This document shows positions 43,987 through 54,067 of a DNA stretch of 58,728 nucleotides, one piece after another. Each line of letters starts with the position of its first letter. Position 1 is the stretch's first letter. Both the position numbers and the translations under genes were made by a program. The DNA lies in the NCBI GenBank assembly GCA_045627705.1, contig JAZQOE010000069.1, forward strand, positions 1 to 58,728, given 5' to 3'. The notes under the pieces are model-generated. The model made no database searches. It worked only from the letters and a program-made list of their open reading frames with translations, and had not been told where the DNA came from. The stretch comes from JBMNHG01 sp045627705. Lineage in GTDB: Bacteria > Verrucomicrobiota > Kiritimatiellia > RFP12 > JBMNHG01.

Positions 43987-46900
43987 ATGAAGTCAATAGC
44001 ATCGGTTGCCATCGTTGTCCTCATATCACTTTCCACTTTCGCCGCGCAAGACGAGGCGCTGAAACTGGCGCAGGCGCGAACCGAGGACGTGCGCCGACTG
44101 CACCGCGCGGCTATCGCCGAGATACAGGACGTCCGCACACTCGCCCGCTACCTGAAGGACTGGGGCGGTCCCGACCGAGACCCCGAAGCAGATACGCTCA
44201 TGGTCGAGGCCGAAGGGCTTTATGGCATCGTCCGCGCCGCCGACCATGCAAGCCAGGGCCTCCAGGCACTGCGCGACGCGACAAACTACGAAGCGCGGCG
44301 CACCGCCCGGGAAGCCGCGAAAGCCGCCGGTGGCGACGCCGACGCAATCGCAGCCGCCGAAACCACCGCCGGAGCCGATATCCCGACGACAGATTCCGAA
44401 TATCTCTCGCTGCTGGATGCGGCGCGCCGTTATGCGGCAATCGAAGTCACCAGCCTTTACGGTCGCGCAGGCGCCTTGAAGACGATCCTCATCGGAGAAG
44501 TGCGCGCGAAAGCGCGCGAGGCTCGTCCGTTCGAGATTGTTTCCGAAGCGATGCCGTGGGTTGACGATCCAATCCGCGAAGCCAACCGCAACGCAGGGTT
44601 GCAGTACGGATGGTCGATGGATGAAGAGTTCTTTGCGATGTCGCCATCAGACCAGGATGCCATGGCCGCGAAGGCCGCGTCGATCGGCGCTCGCTTCGTC
44701 GAAGTCGATTGGTCGGCCGCTTGCGACTGGGGCGAAATGGAGCCAGAGCCTGGCGTCTATGACTTCAGCGGACTCGATCATGCGGTCGCCCTTCTTTCCG
44801 AGCATGGACTCCACATCGTTCCGCGTCTGCGCACCTTCACAGGCAAGCCGCCAGAATGGTTCCTCGAAGGACACAAGAACAAATGCAGGCTGGAGGTACC
44901 GAATCGCGAACGCGATGGTAGCATCTCCATCAAGCCCACCGGCATCAACCTCCTCGATCCCACGACAAACGATGCTTTCATCAAATTTCTAACGGCATAC
45001 GCCGAGCATCTGCGCAGCATTGCCGATGGCCTGGTCGATGCGATTTCCATCGACAACCGCGTCGAAACCGAAGCAGTGCCAGACATCTCGCCCGCAATGA
45101 ACGAAGCCTGGCAAGCGGTGGGGAACAATGGCGTATGGACACCGCCAGAAGAAATACCGCTCGACACGCCCGAAAACGCGACTGCGCACATTTCTGCCGA
45201 ATCCTTCCGAGAATACGTCTTGACATACTCGCTCGCCATGATGCGTGACGCCCTGAAGAAGGGCTGGCCAGAAGTCAATGTGCAGATACCTGTCGCAAGC
45301 GACGACTTCCACCGCATGATCGACGGCCACACTGGTCTCTCCCGCGACTTTGCGCAAATCTCCATGCTTGCGGATGTCGCGAGCACGGCGACCGACAGCC
45401 CGGCCGGTTTCGCGCTTCTACACTCACTCGCTTTCGGCCGCACCGTCTGGAGCCACATGATCCATTCAGGTTGCGGAATGTGCGGCTCAACCGCCGCATC
45501 GCACGTGCCGTTCTACGACACCGTCCACATTGTCCACGGCAACCAAGGACGTTCTACGCGCTCGCACTTCCCCGACTCCTGGTTCCGCTATCAGGACCAC
45601 CAGCTCGGCGACAGCGGAATCGGCAACCACTGGATCGCCCCGCTCCGCATGGCGCAAATCGCGCCCACGATCCTCAACACCCGCCCTGTCTATGCCGATG
45701 TCGCAGTGTACTGGAGCCAGGGCAGTCTCCGCCGCGACCGCAAGTCAACCTACAAGAGCGCGATGGCATGGGGCCACCTCCTCCAGCGCATCCAAGTCCC
45801 GTACGATTATGTCGCCAACGATCGCCTCGGCGATCTGCTGCGGCATCACAAGGTTCTCATCCTCCCGAACTGCCAGTCGATGTCGGACTCCGAATGCGAC
45901 ACCATCCGCGATTGGGTCCGCGCGGGTGGCATCCTTCTCGCCTTTGGTGTACCAGGGCGCTTTGCATCCGATGGCACGGAGCGCGATGCTCTTCCGCTCG
46001 CGGATGTCTTCGGGGCCGACATCGCGACGATGTGCCAGCCTGGCCCGGTCACTCCCGACAAGCTTGATACCACCCACCCCGAAGGCTGCTTCCAAGGCGG
46101 CAATCTCCCGCCCCGTCCGTACAAGTTCGAAACGAATCTCGCCGCGGTTCTCGCGCCACGCGATGATGTCGAAGCCCGCGCATGGTACGATGGCGCACAC
46201 CGCGAACCCGCGATTGTCGAGCACCGTTTCGGCGATGGCGAAGCACTCTTCTGCGGCTTCCCGCTCGGTTTCGAATACTGGGAAAGCGCACCATACGAAC
46301 TCGCGCTTGGAATGACGCACCACCGCAATCCAAACCACAACGCCGAGCAGAAGCGCTACGAGGCATGGGTGCTGGCCGAGCTTTCAAGGCGCGGCATAGT
46401 GCGGCCCGCAGTCCTTTCCAGCGGACGCTACCTGCGTGCGCAGCGCGGCGACGATCCCGACTGGTACCACGTTTACCGCAACGGACCAAACTACCAGGAA
46501 TACATGTTCGAGGACGAGACACCAGTGCGCGCGTCGTACGCATTCCCACGCTGCCGCGATGGCATCGACGCCACATACGTTGGCATCGCGAACACCGAGA
46601 TCAACTACATGTGGGAACGCGGGTACTTCATCTCGACCCTCGCCGGAGCGTACATAACGGCGGATGTCGCGGTATCGACGACTCCCGCAGCGGATGCGGG
46701 ACTCGTTGTAGATGCGCGACTCGGCGTGCCTGTTCCCTTCCAAGTCCTAACGGGGCACGGTCCGGCCGAAAGCGCTCCGGCGGAACCGACCCGCCTGCGC
46801 TTCACCGCATGGATCCCGGCCGCGCAGTCCGCGGCATTCGCGGTAACGGCTTCTTCGTCCATCCGGCTCTTCGGCGAAGGAGCGCAGGCTGGCGACACGC

Positions 46901-47469
46901 CAGAGACAGTCCGCGAACGTGTCATGGCCGACATAAAAAACGGCGCGCCGCTTTCCGAGGGCGTGACACTCGTGCATGAAGACGAACTGAAATCAGCAAT
47001 CGCCGCCCTCGGCGAAAAGGACTCTGTCCTAATCGGCTGCGGCGACCGCCGCTTCCTCCCCGCAGCGAAGCGCCTTGCCACGCGCCTCGGCGAAGAACTC
47101 GGCATTGAATCACAGATCACGATGGCCGGAGCGCGCGTCAGGAATTGCAGGGACGACTACATGGATGGATATGGTTGGACGGACTATGGCGCCGCACCAG
47201 TACGCGCCGATATCCTAATCGGCAACGCGCAGGACAATGGACTGATGTTCGACTTCCTCACCCTCAAGGGAGACTGCCGCTGGCTGCCGCTTGAAATCAA
47301 CCAGGACTTTCCCGGACCGGGGCGCGCGATTGTCGCATTGCCCCTTCCCTGCACATCGCGGTCCAGCGGACGCACCAACGCAAGGCTCGATGGATATCGT
47401 CCGATCGTACTCGGCGCAAGCCATCCCGCCGATGCAATCAGCGCCGTCGCGGCCCTGCCGCTGAAGTAG
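43987..47469 (+). CDS. Secreted GH42-like (beta-galactosidase-type) protein
   Basis: 1160 residues with a signal peptide (MKSIASVAIVVLISLSTFAA). A helical, charged region (~20-190) precedes a TIM barrel resembling GH42: VEVDWSAACDWGEMEPEPGVYDFSGLDHAV, then HGLHIVPRLRTFTGKPPEWF. A trimerisation-like Rossmann domain follows (VPYDYVANDRLGDLLRHHKVLILPNCQ; VRAGGILLAFG). At the expected acid/base N-E site the sequence reads SIDNRVETEAV, so the catalytic Glu is not in its usual place and activity is uncertain. CGGAG lies upstream of the ATG. The gene is flanked by two copies of a palindromic element, perhaps a sign of mobility. Probably acts on galactosides or related glycans outside the cytoplasm. 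Confidence 0.8.
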   Translation: MKSIASVAIVVLISLSTFAAQDEALKLAQARTEDVRRLHRAAIAEIQDVRTLARYLKDWGGPDRDPEADTLMVEAEGLYGIVRAADHASQGLQALRDATNYEARRTAREAAKAAGGDADAIAAAETTAGADIPTTDSEYLSLLDAARRYAAIEVTSLYGRAGALKTILIGEVRAKAREARPFEIVSEAMPWVDDPIREANRNAGLQYGWSMDEEFFAMSPSDQDAMAAKAASIGARFVEVDWSAACDWGEMEPEPGVYDFSGLDHAVALLSEHGLHIVPRLRTFTGKPPEWFLEGHKNKCRLEVPNRERDGSISIKPTGINLLDPTTNDAFIKFLTAYAEHLRSIADGLVDAISIDNRVETEAVPDISPAMNEAWQAVGNNGVWTPPEEIPLDTPENATAHISAESFREYVLTYSLAMMRDALKKGWPEVNVQIPVASDDFHRMIDGHTGLSRDFAQISMLADVASTATDSPAGFALLHSLAFGRTVWSHMIHSGCGMCGSTAASHVPFYDTVHIVHGNQGRSTRSHFPDSWFRYQDHQLGDSGIGNHWIAPLRMAQIAPTILNTRPVYADVAVYWSQGSLRRDRKSTYKSAMAWGHLLQRIQVPYDYVANDRLGDLLRHHKVLILPNCQSMSDSECDTIRDWVRAGGILLAFGVPGRFASDGTERDALPLADVFGADIATMCQPGPVTPDKLDTTHPEGCFQGGNLPPRPYKFETNLAAVLAPRDDVEARAWYDGAHREPAIVEHRFGDGEALFCGFPLGFEYWESAPYELALGMTHHRNPNHNAEQKRYEAWVLAELSRRGIVRPAVLSSGRYLRAQRGDDPDWYHVYRNGPNYQEYMFEDETPVRASYAFPRCRDGIDATYVGIANTEINYMWERGYFISTLAGAYITADVAVSTTPAADAGLVVDARLGVPVPFQVLTGHGPAESAPAEPTRLRFTAWIPAAQSAAFAVTASSSIRLFGEGAQAGDTPETVRERVMADIKNGAPLSEGVTLVHEDELKSAIAALGEKDSVLIGCGDRRFLPAAKRLATRLGEELGIESQITMAGARVRNCRDDYMDGYGWTDYGAAPVRADILIGNAQDNGLMFDFLTLKGDCRWLPLEINQDFPGPGRAIVALPLPCTSRSSGRTNARLDGYRPIVLGASHPADAISAVAALPLK

Positions 47470-47495
47470 GGACGGCGTTCCGCAATCTCCTCCGC

Positions 47496-47514
47496 GCGGG
47501 ACTCGCGGTCCACC
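47496..47514. repeat. REP-like palindrome copy 2
   Basis: GCGGGACTCGCGGTCCACC, 27 bp after the GH42-like stop codon. It differs from copy 1 at two of 19 positions. No T-run follows, so it is not a simple terminator. Confidence 0.5.
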
Positions 47515-47595
47515 AATCGCACCAAGCGGTTTAAACACAACATGCTTCTTCTGCAGGCAGCGCCATTTCGTCTTCCATGCGCGAGAGTAAGTAGG

Positions 47596-47601
47596 TATAA
47601 T
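47596..47601 (+). promoter_or_regulatory. -10 box upstream of the Minf_1886 gene
   Basis: Perfect TATAAT 36 bases before the ATG at 47638, with TTCCAT 17 bp upstream as a possible -35. It may drive the run from 47638 through the VWA gene and purD. Confidence 0.5.
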
Positions 47602-47637
47602 TTACTGCCAATCGAGAGAACTATTTGCCCAATCACC

Positions 47638-48036
47638 ATGGAAGATCCAACCTTTCAAGCCGCGGTCGAGGCTCTCGGCCAGAAAGACGCCCGATACGAT
47701 ACGGAGGCATACTATTTCCTCCGTGAAGCGCTTGAACACACTCTGAAAACCCTCTCGGAAAAGGAGGGAAAGCCCATACATCGCCATGTGACCGGGCAGG
47801 AACTCCTCGATGGATTCCGAACACTCGCCCTCGATGAATTCGGACCTTTGACTTTCACCGTCCTCGATTCCTGGGGCCTGCACCGCACAGAGGATGTCGG
47901 AGAACTCGTCTTCAACCTTGTCGGCGCCGGCGTTTTTGGAAAGACACCGAAGGACAGCCGCGCAGATTTCGCGAACGGCTACGATTTCGAAACCGCCTTC
48001 CACGCGCCTTTCGAACCGGCGTCAGCATCAGATTGA
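47638..48036 (+). CDS. Minf_1886 family protein
   Basis: 132 residues, all one conserved domain. Family marks are KDARYDTEAYYFLREALEHT, then HVTGQELLDGFRTLALDEFGP, SWGLHRTEDVGELVFNLV and ending FGKTPKDSRADFANGYDFETAF. This family is found mainly in Verrucomicrobia, Planctomycetes and relatives and has no known function. ATG 47638 is chosen because homology begins there; the ORF is open to 47542 but the extra 32 residues have no family character. A TATAAT box lies 36 bases upstream. It is cytosolic and followed 27 bp later by the VWA-domain gene. Confidence 0.9.
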   Translation: MEDPTFQAAVEALGQKDARYDTEAYYFLREALEHTLKTLSEKEGKPIHRHVTGQELLDGFRTLALDEFGPLTFTVLDSWGLHRTEDVGELVFNLVGAGVFGKTPKDSRADFANGYDFETAFHAPFEPASASD

Positions 48037-48063
48037 TCCTCCCACCCTTCACCCGGCACAACC

Positions 48064-50277
48064 ATGGAAAACGGCATCATATTCGAACATGCGGCGGCGA
48101 CATGGCTGCTGTGGCTCGCGCTGATCGCGGCGGTCGCCGTGACAGGCTGGTCGGCATGGAGCCATCTCCGCCGCGAACGCTCGTGGCCCTGGCTCCTCAT
48201 CATCCGCCTCGTCTTCCTCGTGTTGCTCGGCTGGACGATGTCAATGCCTTCGCGGCGCGCCGCCATTACGGAAATGATCCGTCCACGCTTCCTGGTTCTC
48301 CTCGACACTTCGGCCAGCATGCAGCGCGGCACCGAAGACGGCCTCGCCGAATCAAACCGCTGGCAAAACGCGATGGCGCTCCTCGGCGACGACTGGCATA
48401 AATCCGTCTCCACAGGTTGCGACATCACCCTCACGGGCTTCGACGCTGGTCTCTCCGAAGCGGCCGCCATCGACAAGTTCCAGGATTTCGAACCCGAAGG
48501 CCAGTCAACCAAGCTCCGCGCCTCTCTCGACGCGCTTTTCGCGCGCCATCGAGGACAGGACATCGCAGGCGTCCTCCTCCTTTCCGACGGCATCGATACC
48601 TCCGAGCCCGACCACTCGTGGATTTCGGACCGCTCATGGCCCGCGCCAATCCACACCGCGATTCTCGGCGAAGTCGCAAAACAGGAACTGAAGGCCGATG
48701 TCCGCATCGAGGCGATCGACACGCCGCGCCGCGCGGTCGTTGGCTGGGACACGCGCCTTTCCGCCACGGTCGCCGGTGTCGCCCCCGATGGCGAGCCCTT
48801 CGTGGTGCGTCTCCTCCGCAACGGCGAACAAGTCGAGGAAGTGCCGGCGCAACTGCCCGCGGAAGGCGGCGAGCAGGAACTTTCGTTCAAGCTCCCACAC
48901 TCCGAAATCGGCATCGAGACATGGCAGGTCGCAGTCCCGCCGCTCGAAGGCGAAGCGCAGACAAACGACAATGCGATGTCGGCGGTGGTCGAAGTCGTCG
49001 ACGCCCGGAACCGTCTGCTCTACATCGAGGATGTCCCGCGCTGGGAAAGCAAGTACCTCAACCGCGAACTGCTCGCGAACAAGGACATTACGCCCCTCTC
49101 ATTCATTCGCGGTCCAGGTGGAAAATTCATCTCGTACACACAGGCTGGCGGAGCTTCCCTCGACCTCACCGCGGAACAGCTGGCGCTCTACAAGATCGTC
49201 GTGCTGGGCGACCTCGATGCAGAAGCGCTCGGCCCCGACCGCGCGGAGGCGCTTCGCGGATTTGTCGAACGCGGCGGCGGACTGATCCTCCTCGGCGGTC
49301 CCAAGACGCTCGGATCGGGCGGCCTCGCAACGACCGCGCTTTCCGCCCTCATGCCGTTTACGCGGCCGACGACCTCCCCTGTCGAAGGCAAGTTCGACGC
49401 GCGCTGGAGCGCGGACGGACGCGGCCACCCCGCCCTCGCCGGCGCGGAGGAAGTTCCCGAATCCGTGCCGCCTGTGCTGTCGGTCTTTGGTGACGCCCAT
49501 CTCGGCGACGCATCGATCTCGCTCGCGGAAGCAAACACACCATCCGGCTGGCAGCCGTTGATCGTGACGCGTCCGTACGGACAAGGCAAAGTCGTCGCGC
49601 TGCTCACCGATTCACTCTGGCGCTGGCACCTCGAACCCGGCACGCGCGAAGCATACTCGTTCCTTTGGAAGCGTCTCGTCGAATGGCTGTCGCCCGAAGC
49701 GTCCGACACCGACGGCAACGCGCTGGAACTCTTCAGCGCCGCGAGCAGAGTCGATGTCGGCGAAGAATTCGAAGTCACGGCGCGCGTGACAATGGCCGAT
49801 GGAAGCAACCCGCCGCTTGGTCTCCGCGTGGCATGCGAAATGGAACTGCCCGACGGCCGCGATGTCCCGCTCACGATGGAGACCGCAGTCGTAAATGCGG
49901 CGGGCCGCGATTTCACAGGCTTCCGCGTGCGCTTCACCCCGCAGATCGAAGGTCCCTACCGTGCGGTCGCACGCGCAGAAATCGACGGCGTGGAAATCGA
50001 ATCCGCCCCCCTGCTCTTCCAGGCGCGAGAAGCGGCGCGCGAAGATGCGCCTATTCCGCTCGACATCGAATGTCTGCATGCGCTCTCGCGCGCAAGCGGC
50101 GGTCGTAGCGGAACTCCGGACGAAATCGCGACATTCCTCCGCAGCACCCGCTTTGACTCCCGCCGCGAAACGCGCGTCGAATACGAATCCCTCTGGCAGA
50201 AGCCGCTTATCCTCTCGCTCCTGCTTCTTCTCCTGCTACTTGAATGGATCGCCCGCAAGATGCGCGGCCTGTCGTAA
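48064..50277 (+). CDS. Membrane protein with VWA and glutamine-amidotransferase-like domains
   Basis: 737 residues. Two N-terminal helices (~12-30, ~43-60) precede a von Willebrand A domain with the MIDAS motif DTSAS at residues 81-85. Then comes an Ig-like segment, a class I amidotransferase-like fold (LYIEDVPRWESKYLNREL; YKIVVLGDLDAEAL; FVERGGGLILLGGPKTLGSGG) and another Ig-like part. A C-terminal Leu-rich helix (~713-729) ends the protein. This architecture is common in PVC bacteria and relatives, often with MoxR ATPase and DUF58 genes, which are absent here. The domains likely face the periplasm. Function unknown; assembly or chaperone-like roles have been proposed for related systems. 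Confidence 0.85.
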   Translation: MENGIIFEHAAATWLLWLALIAAVAVTGWSAWSHLRRERSWPWLLIIRLVFLVLLGWTMSMPSRRAAITEMIRPRFLVLLDTSASMQRGTEDGLAESNRWQNAMALLGDDWHKSVSTGCDITLTGFDAGLSEAAAIDKFQDFEPEGQSTKLRASLDALFARHRGQDIAGVLLLSDGIDTSEPDHSWISDRSWPAPIHTAILGEVAKQELKADVRIEAIDTPRRAVVGWDTRLSATVAGVAPDGEPFVVRLLRNGEQVEEVPAQLPAEGGEQELSFKLPHSEIGIETWQVAVPPLEGEAQTNDNAMSAVVEVVDARNRLLYIEDVPRWESKYLNRELLANKDITPLSFIRGPGGKFISYTQAGGASLDLTAEQLALYKIVVLGDLDAEALGPDRAEALRGFVERGGGLILLGGPKTLGSGGLATTALSALMPFTRPTTSPVEGKFDARWSADGRGHPALAGAEEVPESVPPVLSVFGDAHLGDASISLAEANTPSGWQPLIVTRPYGQGKVVALLTDSLWRWHLEPGTREAYSFLWKRLVEWLSPEASDTDGNALELFSAASRVDVGEEFEVTARVTMADGSNPPLGLRVACEMELPDGRDVPLTMETAVVNAAGRDFTGFRVRFTPQIEGPYRAVARAEIDGVEIESAPLLFQAREAAREDAPIPLDIECLHALSRASGGRSGTPDEIATFLRSTRFDSRRETRVEYESLWQKPLILSLLLLLLLLEWIARKMRGLS

Positions 50278-50324
50278 AATGCCAGTCGCAATGGACAACC
50301 TATAACCCTCCAGGAAACGCACTC

Positions 50325-51605
<1,281 letters not shown>

Positions 51606-51638
51606 TTGTTGGTGTGCTCCTTTTCGATATATGAGTTG

Positions 51639-51668
51639 TTGACATGTAATCCATACTTTATGGATAAT
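51639..51668 (+). promoter_or_regulatory. Promoter with embedded operator of the second TA pair
   Basis: A perfect TTGACA (51639-51644) is separated by 18 bp from GATAAT (51663-51668). Between them lies a perfect 7-bp inverted repeat, ATCCATA (51649-51655) and TATGGAT (51659-51665), with a 3-base centre. A further CCATAC half-site follows at 51673. AAAGGAG precedes the antitoxin ATG. The layout fits autorepression by the antitoxin. Confidence 0.75.
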
Positions 51669-51697
51669 AATTCCATACTCGAAAGGAGCGAGGCAAC

Positions 51698-51919
51698 ATG
51701 AATACGGCGGTACTTTGCGAACGTGGACAGGTCACGATCCCCAAGAAATTCAGGACACGGCTTGGGCTCCACCCAAGCATGGTCCTGACATTCCGCGTTT
51801 CAGGAGACGCCTTGATTGTTGAAAAACAAAAGAAGCGGAATCCGTTTGCAGAAGCGCGGGGTTGCCTTGAATCAAAGGCGCGCACAGACGATTTGGTCAA
51901 GGAAATGCGGGGTTGCTGA
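51698..51919 (+). CDS. AbrB/MazE-type antitoxin
   Basis: 73 residues. The swapped-hairpin DNA-binding domain is clear: CERGQVTIPKKFRTRLGLHPSMVLTF, with the G-Q-V-T-I-P-K signature. The short basic C-terminal tail (KQKKRNPFAEARG, ending MRGC) would bind the toxin. AAAGGAG lies 9-15 bases upstream. The stop overlaps the toxin start by one base (TGATG). The repeat inside its promoter is the likely binding site. It is not similar to the antitoxin at 24350 beyond the fold, so the two TA pairs are not recent duplicates. Confidence 0.88.
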   Translation: MNTAVLCERGQVTIPKKFRTRLGLHPSMVLTFRVSGDALIVEKQKKRNPFAEARGCLESKARTDDLVKEMRGC

Positions 51920-52353
51920 TGACATACGCGATAGACAGCAACGTGTTATTGGATATTTTCCTTGATGACAAGGATTATGCCGATTCGGCTGTCGATACGC
52001 TTTTTGCCGCCGCGAACAAGGGCGATCTCATCGCATGCGACATCGTATGGGCAGAAACATCGTCGGCATTCCCCAACAAAAACATGTTCTTGGCAAAAAT
52101 GTCCGATTTAGGAATCGTCTTCTCTCCGATGACCATCAGCGCCGCAATCAAAGCGGGTGCGCTTTGGAAGGCATCAAGGGTTAACGCATCGAAGACAAAG
52201 GGCAAGGGCCGACATCAGGTTATCCCGGATTTCCTCATCGGCGCCCATGCGCTTGAAGCTGCGGATGCGTTGATAACTCGCGATCGTGGTTTCCTCCGCG
52301 AGTATTTCAAGGAATTGACTGTTATCGATCCATCCAAGGGCGACAGACCCTGA
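51919..52353 (+). CDS. PIN-domain toxin (VapC-like ribonuclease)
   Basis: 144 residues from ATG 51919, which overlaps the antitoxin stop; an in-frame TTG at 51913 is less likely. The first active-site Asp is in YAIDSNVLLDIF, an acidic site in IVWAETSS, the third in VIPDFLIGAHAL and the last in LITRDRGF. All four acidic positions of the PIN nuclease site seem present, so the toxin is probably active. The genes sit between purD and purE, and no TA genes other than these two are nearby. Confidence 0.87.
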   Translation: MTYAIDSNVLLDIFLDDKDYADSAVDTLFAAANKGDLIACDIVWAETSSAFPNKNMFLAKMSDLGIVFSPMTISAAIKAGALWKASRVNASKTKGKGRHQVIPDFLIGAHALEAADALITRDRGFLREYFKELTVIDPSKGDRP

Positions 52354-52367
52354 TCAAGGAGAACCAA

Positions 52368-52874
52368 ATGGACAAACCGCTAGTTGGAATCGTAATGGGC
52401 AGCAAATCGGATTGGCCCGCGCTGCAGAAGGCCGTCGAAACGCTCAATGGCTTTGGAATCCCGCATGAGGTGCGCGTGATCTCTGCGCATCGTTCACCCG
52501 AAATCGCGGCCGAGTATTCGGCAACCGCCGAAAAGCGCGGGCTTAAGGTAATCATCGCCGCCGCCGGCGGTGCCGCCCACCTTGGCGGTGTTCTCGCCGC
52601 GCACACGATTCTCCCCGTTATCGGAGTGCCTGTCGCCGGAGGTTCGCTCAACGGACTCGATGCGCTTCTCGCGACGGTCCAGATGCCGTCCGGCATTCCA
52701 GTCGCGACAGTCGCGCTTGGATCCGCTGGCCCTGCCAACGCCGCCATTCTCGCCGCGCAAATGCTCGCGATTTCCAATCCCGAACTCAGCGAGAAGATTC
52801 GCGCTCACAAGGCGACGCTCCTCCGCAAGGTCGAAGCCGCCAATGCCGAACTCCAGGCCGAACTGTCTCGCTGA
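52368..52874 (+). CDS. purE: N5-carboxyaminoimidazole ribonucleotide mutase
   Basis: 168-residue class I PurE, which rearranges N5-CAIR to CAIR in purine synthesis. The N-terminus VGIVMGSKSDWP, VRVISAHRSPE and IIAAAGGAAHLGGVLAA with LPVIGVPVAGGSLNGLDALLATVQMPSGIPVATV are the full family signature. It starts 14 bp after the toxin gene, with AAGGAG upstream, and may be transcribed both from upstream of purD and from the TA promoter. The partner purK is not in the window. Confidence 0.97.
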   Translation: MDKPLVGIVMGSKSDWPALQKAVETLNGFGIPHEVRVISAHRSPEIAAEYSATAEKRGLKVIIAAAGGAAHLGGVLAAHTILPVIGVPVAGGSLNGLDALLATVQMPSGIPVATVALGSAGPANAAILAAQMLAISNPELSEKIRAHKATLLRKVEAANAELQAELSR

Positions 52875-52930
52875 CACGAGGACAATCCTACCTCTCCATC
52901 CATTGTTCCTTGTCCAGTTCCATCACGGCA

Positions 52931-54025
52931 TCATGGTGTGTGGTCGGCCGTTATCCATCCACCACCGATCACTTCATCATTGGAATAGAGGACTGCGGCC
53001 TGTCCGGGGGCAACGGCGAATTGAGGTTCGTCGAAGTCGAGGCGGATCACACCGTCCGGCGTGAGTGAAAGCGTGGATGGAACGCCGGAATGGCGGTAGC
53101 GCAGACGGACGGAAAAACGCGAACCGCTCGCGGGCGCCTCGCCGGATATCCAGGAAGGATCGTCGAGCAGACACGAGGGAGAGAAAACCTCATCGCGCCT
53201 GCCGACCACGACTGTGTTATCCGCCGCGCGCAGTTCCTTCACATACATCTTCTCGCCAGTGGCTATGCCAAGGCCCTGGCGCTGACCAACGGTGCAACGC
53301 GCGATTCCGGGATGCGTTCCAATAACGCGCCCCGAAGTATCAACGACCGGTCCAGGGCGGAGGTCGGAAGAATTGAAGAGCATTCCTTCGTTGCCAGGCG
53401 CGATGAAATCCTGGCTTTCTTCGCGTTCCGCGAGATCCGCGAAACCGTTTGTCCGGGCCAACTCGGCGACATCCGCCTTGGTGAAGCTTGAAAGCGGGAA
53501 CAGCACGCCACGCAACAAATCCTGTGTGAGACGCGAAAGGAAGTACGACTGATCCTTGGTCCGGTCCAGTCCGCGAAAGAGGCGGATTCGACCGCTACCG
53601 GGATCGTGTTCGAGGCGCGCATAATGGCCCGTGGCGAAACGGTCGAAAGCAATGCCCTGTTCGTGCGCCCGTTGTGGCAGCAGGCCGAACTTCATCGAGG
53701 CATTGCAACGCACGCACGGATTCGGAGTGAGCCCGGCGAGATAGGTCTCGCGGAAATAGCCGAGGACGCAGCGGTTGAAATCATCGGCGAGATCGACCAC
53801 GTGGTGCCCGATTCCGAGACGGGCGCAAAGCCGCGCCGCATTGTCCACGGACTCATCCGATCCCGGCCCAAAGCAACCGCCATTCGACAATGGCATTGCG
53901 GAATCATGCGCGCTGGATTGTCCAAGGCGCATGGTGACGCCAACGACCTCGTGGCCTTCGCGGAGAAGAATCCACGAAGCCATTGCGGAATCGAGCCCGC
54001 CGCTCATGCCGACGGCGATTTTCAA
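52931..54025 (-). CDS. mnmA: tRNA 2-thiouridylase MnmA, lacking one usual catalytic Cys
   Basis: 364 residues; thiolates U34 of tRNA Lys/Glu/Gln. The PP-loop is GMSGGLDSA (usual SGGVDSS), the first catalytic cysteine is in NPCVRCN (C104, with C107), FDRFATGHYARL and DQSYFLSRL are conserved, and CTVGQRQGLGIA marks the C-terminal part. The usual second cysteine, in the S-Q-D-x-C segment, is missing: here it reads EESQDFIAPGN with Ile at 208. C244 in ARCTVGQR might substitute. Length is normal and there is no frameshift, so the gene is probably functional by a variant mechanism. It converges with purE 56 bp away. Confidence 0.9.
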   Translation of the reverse strand: MKIAVGMSGGLDSAMASWILLREGHEVVGVTMRLGQSSAHDSAMPLSNGGCFGPGSDESVDNAARLCARLGIGHHVVDLADDFNRCVLGYFRETYLAGLTPNPCVRCNASMKFGLLPQRAHEQGIAFDRFATGHYARLEHDPGSGRIRLFRGLDRTKDQSYFLSRLTQDLLRGVLFPLSSFTKADVAELARTNGFADLAEREESQDFIAPGNEGMLFNSSDLRPGPVVDTSGRVIGTHPGIARCTVGQRQGLGIATGEKMYVKELRAADNTVVVGRRDEVFSPSCLLDDPSWISGEAPASGSRFSVRLRYRHSGVPSTLSLTPDGVIRLDFDEPQFAVAPGQAAVLYSNDEVIGGGWITADHTP

Positions 54026-54040
54026 GCGTCAAGCCCCCTC

Positions 54041-54066
54041 AAAAAAAACGGCGCGCCGGTTTTTTT
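54041..54066 (-). terminator. Intrinsic terminator after the beta-mannosidase gene
   Basis: An A8 tract, the palindrome CGGCGCGCCG (54049-54058) and a T7 tract form an almost perfect hairpin that can work in both directions. It lies between the beta-mannosidase stop (54068) and the mnmA start (54025). The same palindromic core occurs at 11470. Confidence 0.7.
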
Positions 54067-54067
54067 A

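Noticed and set aside
46935..46956. Terminator at another A-tract/CGGCGCGCCG sequence
   Set aside because: It lies inside the GH42-like coding region in frame (D-I-K-N-G-A-P) and lacks a T-tract.
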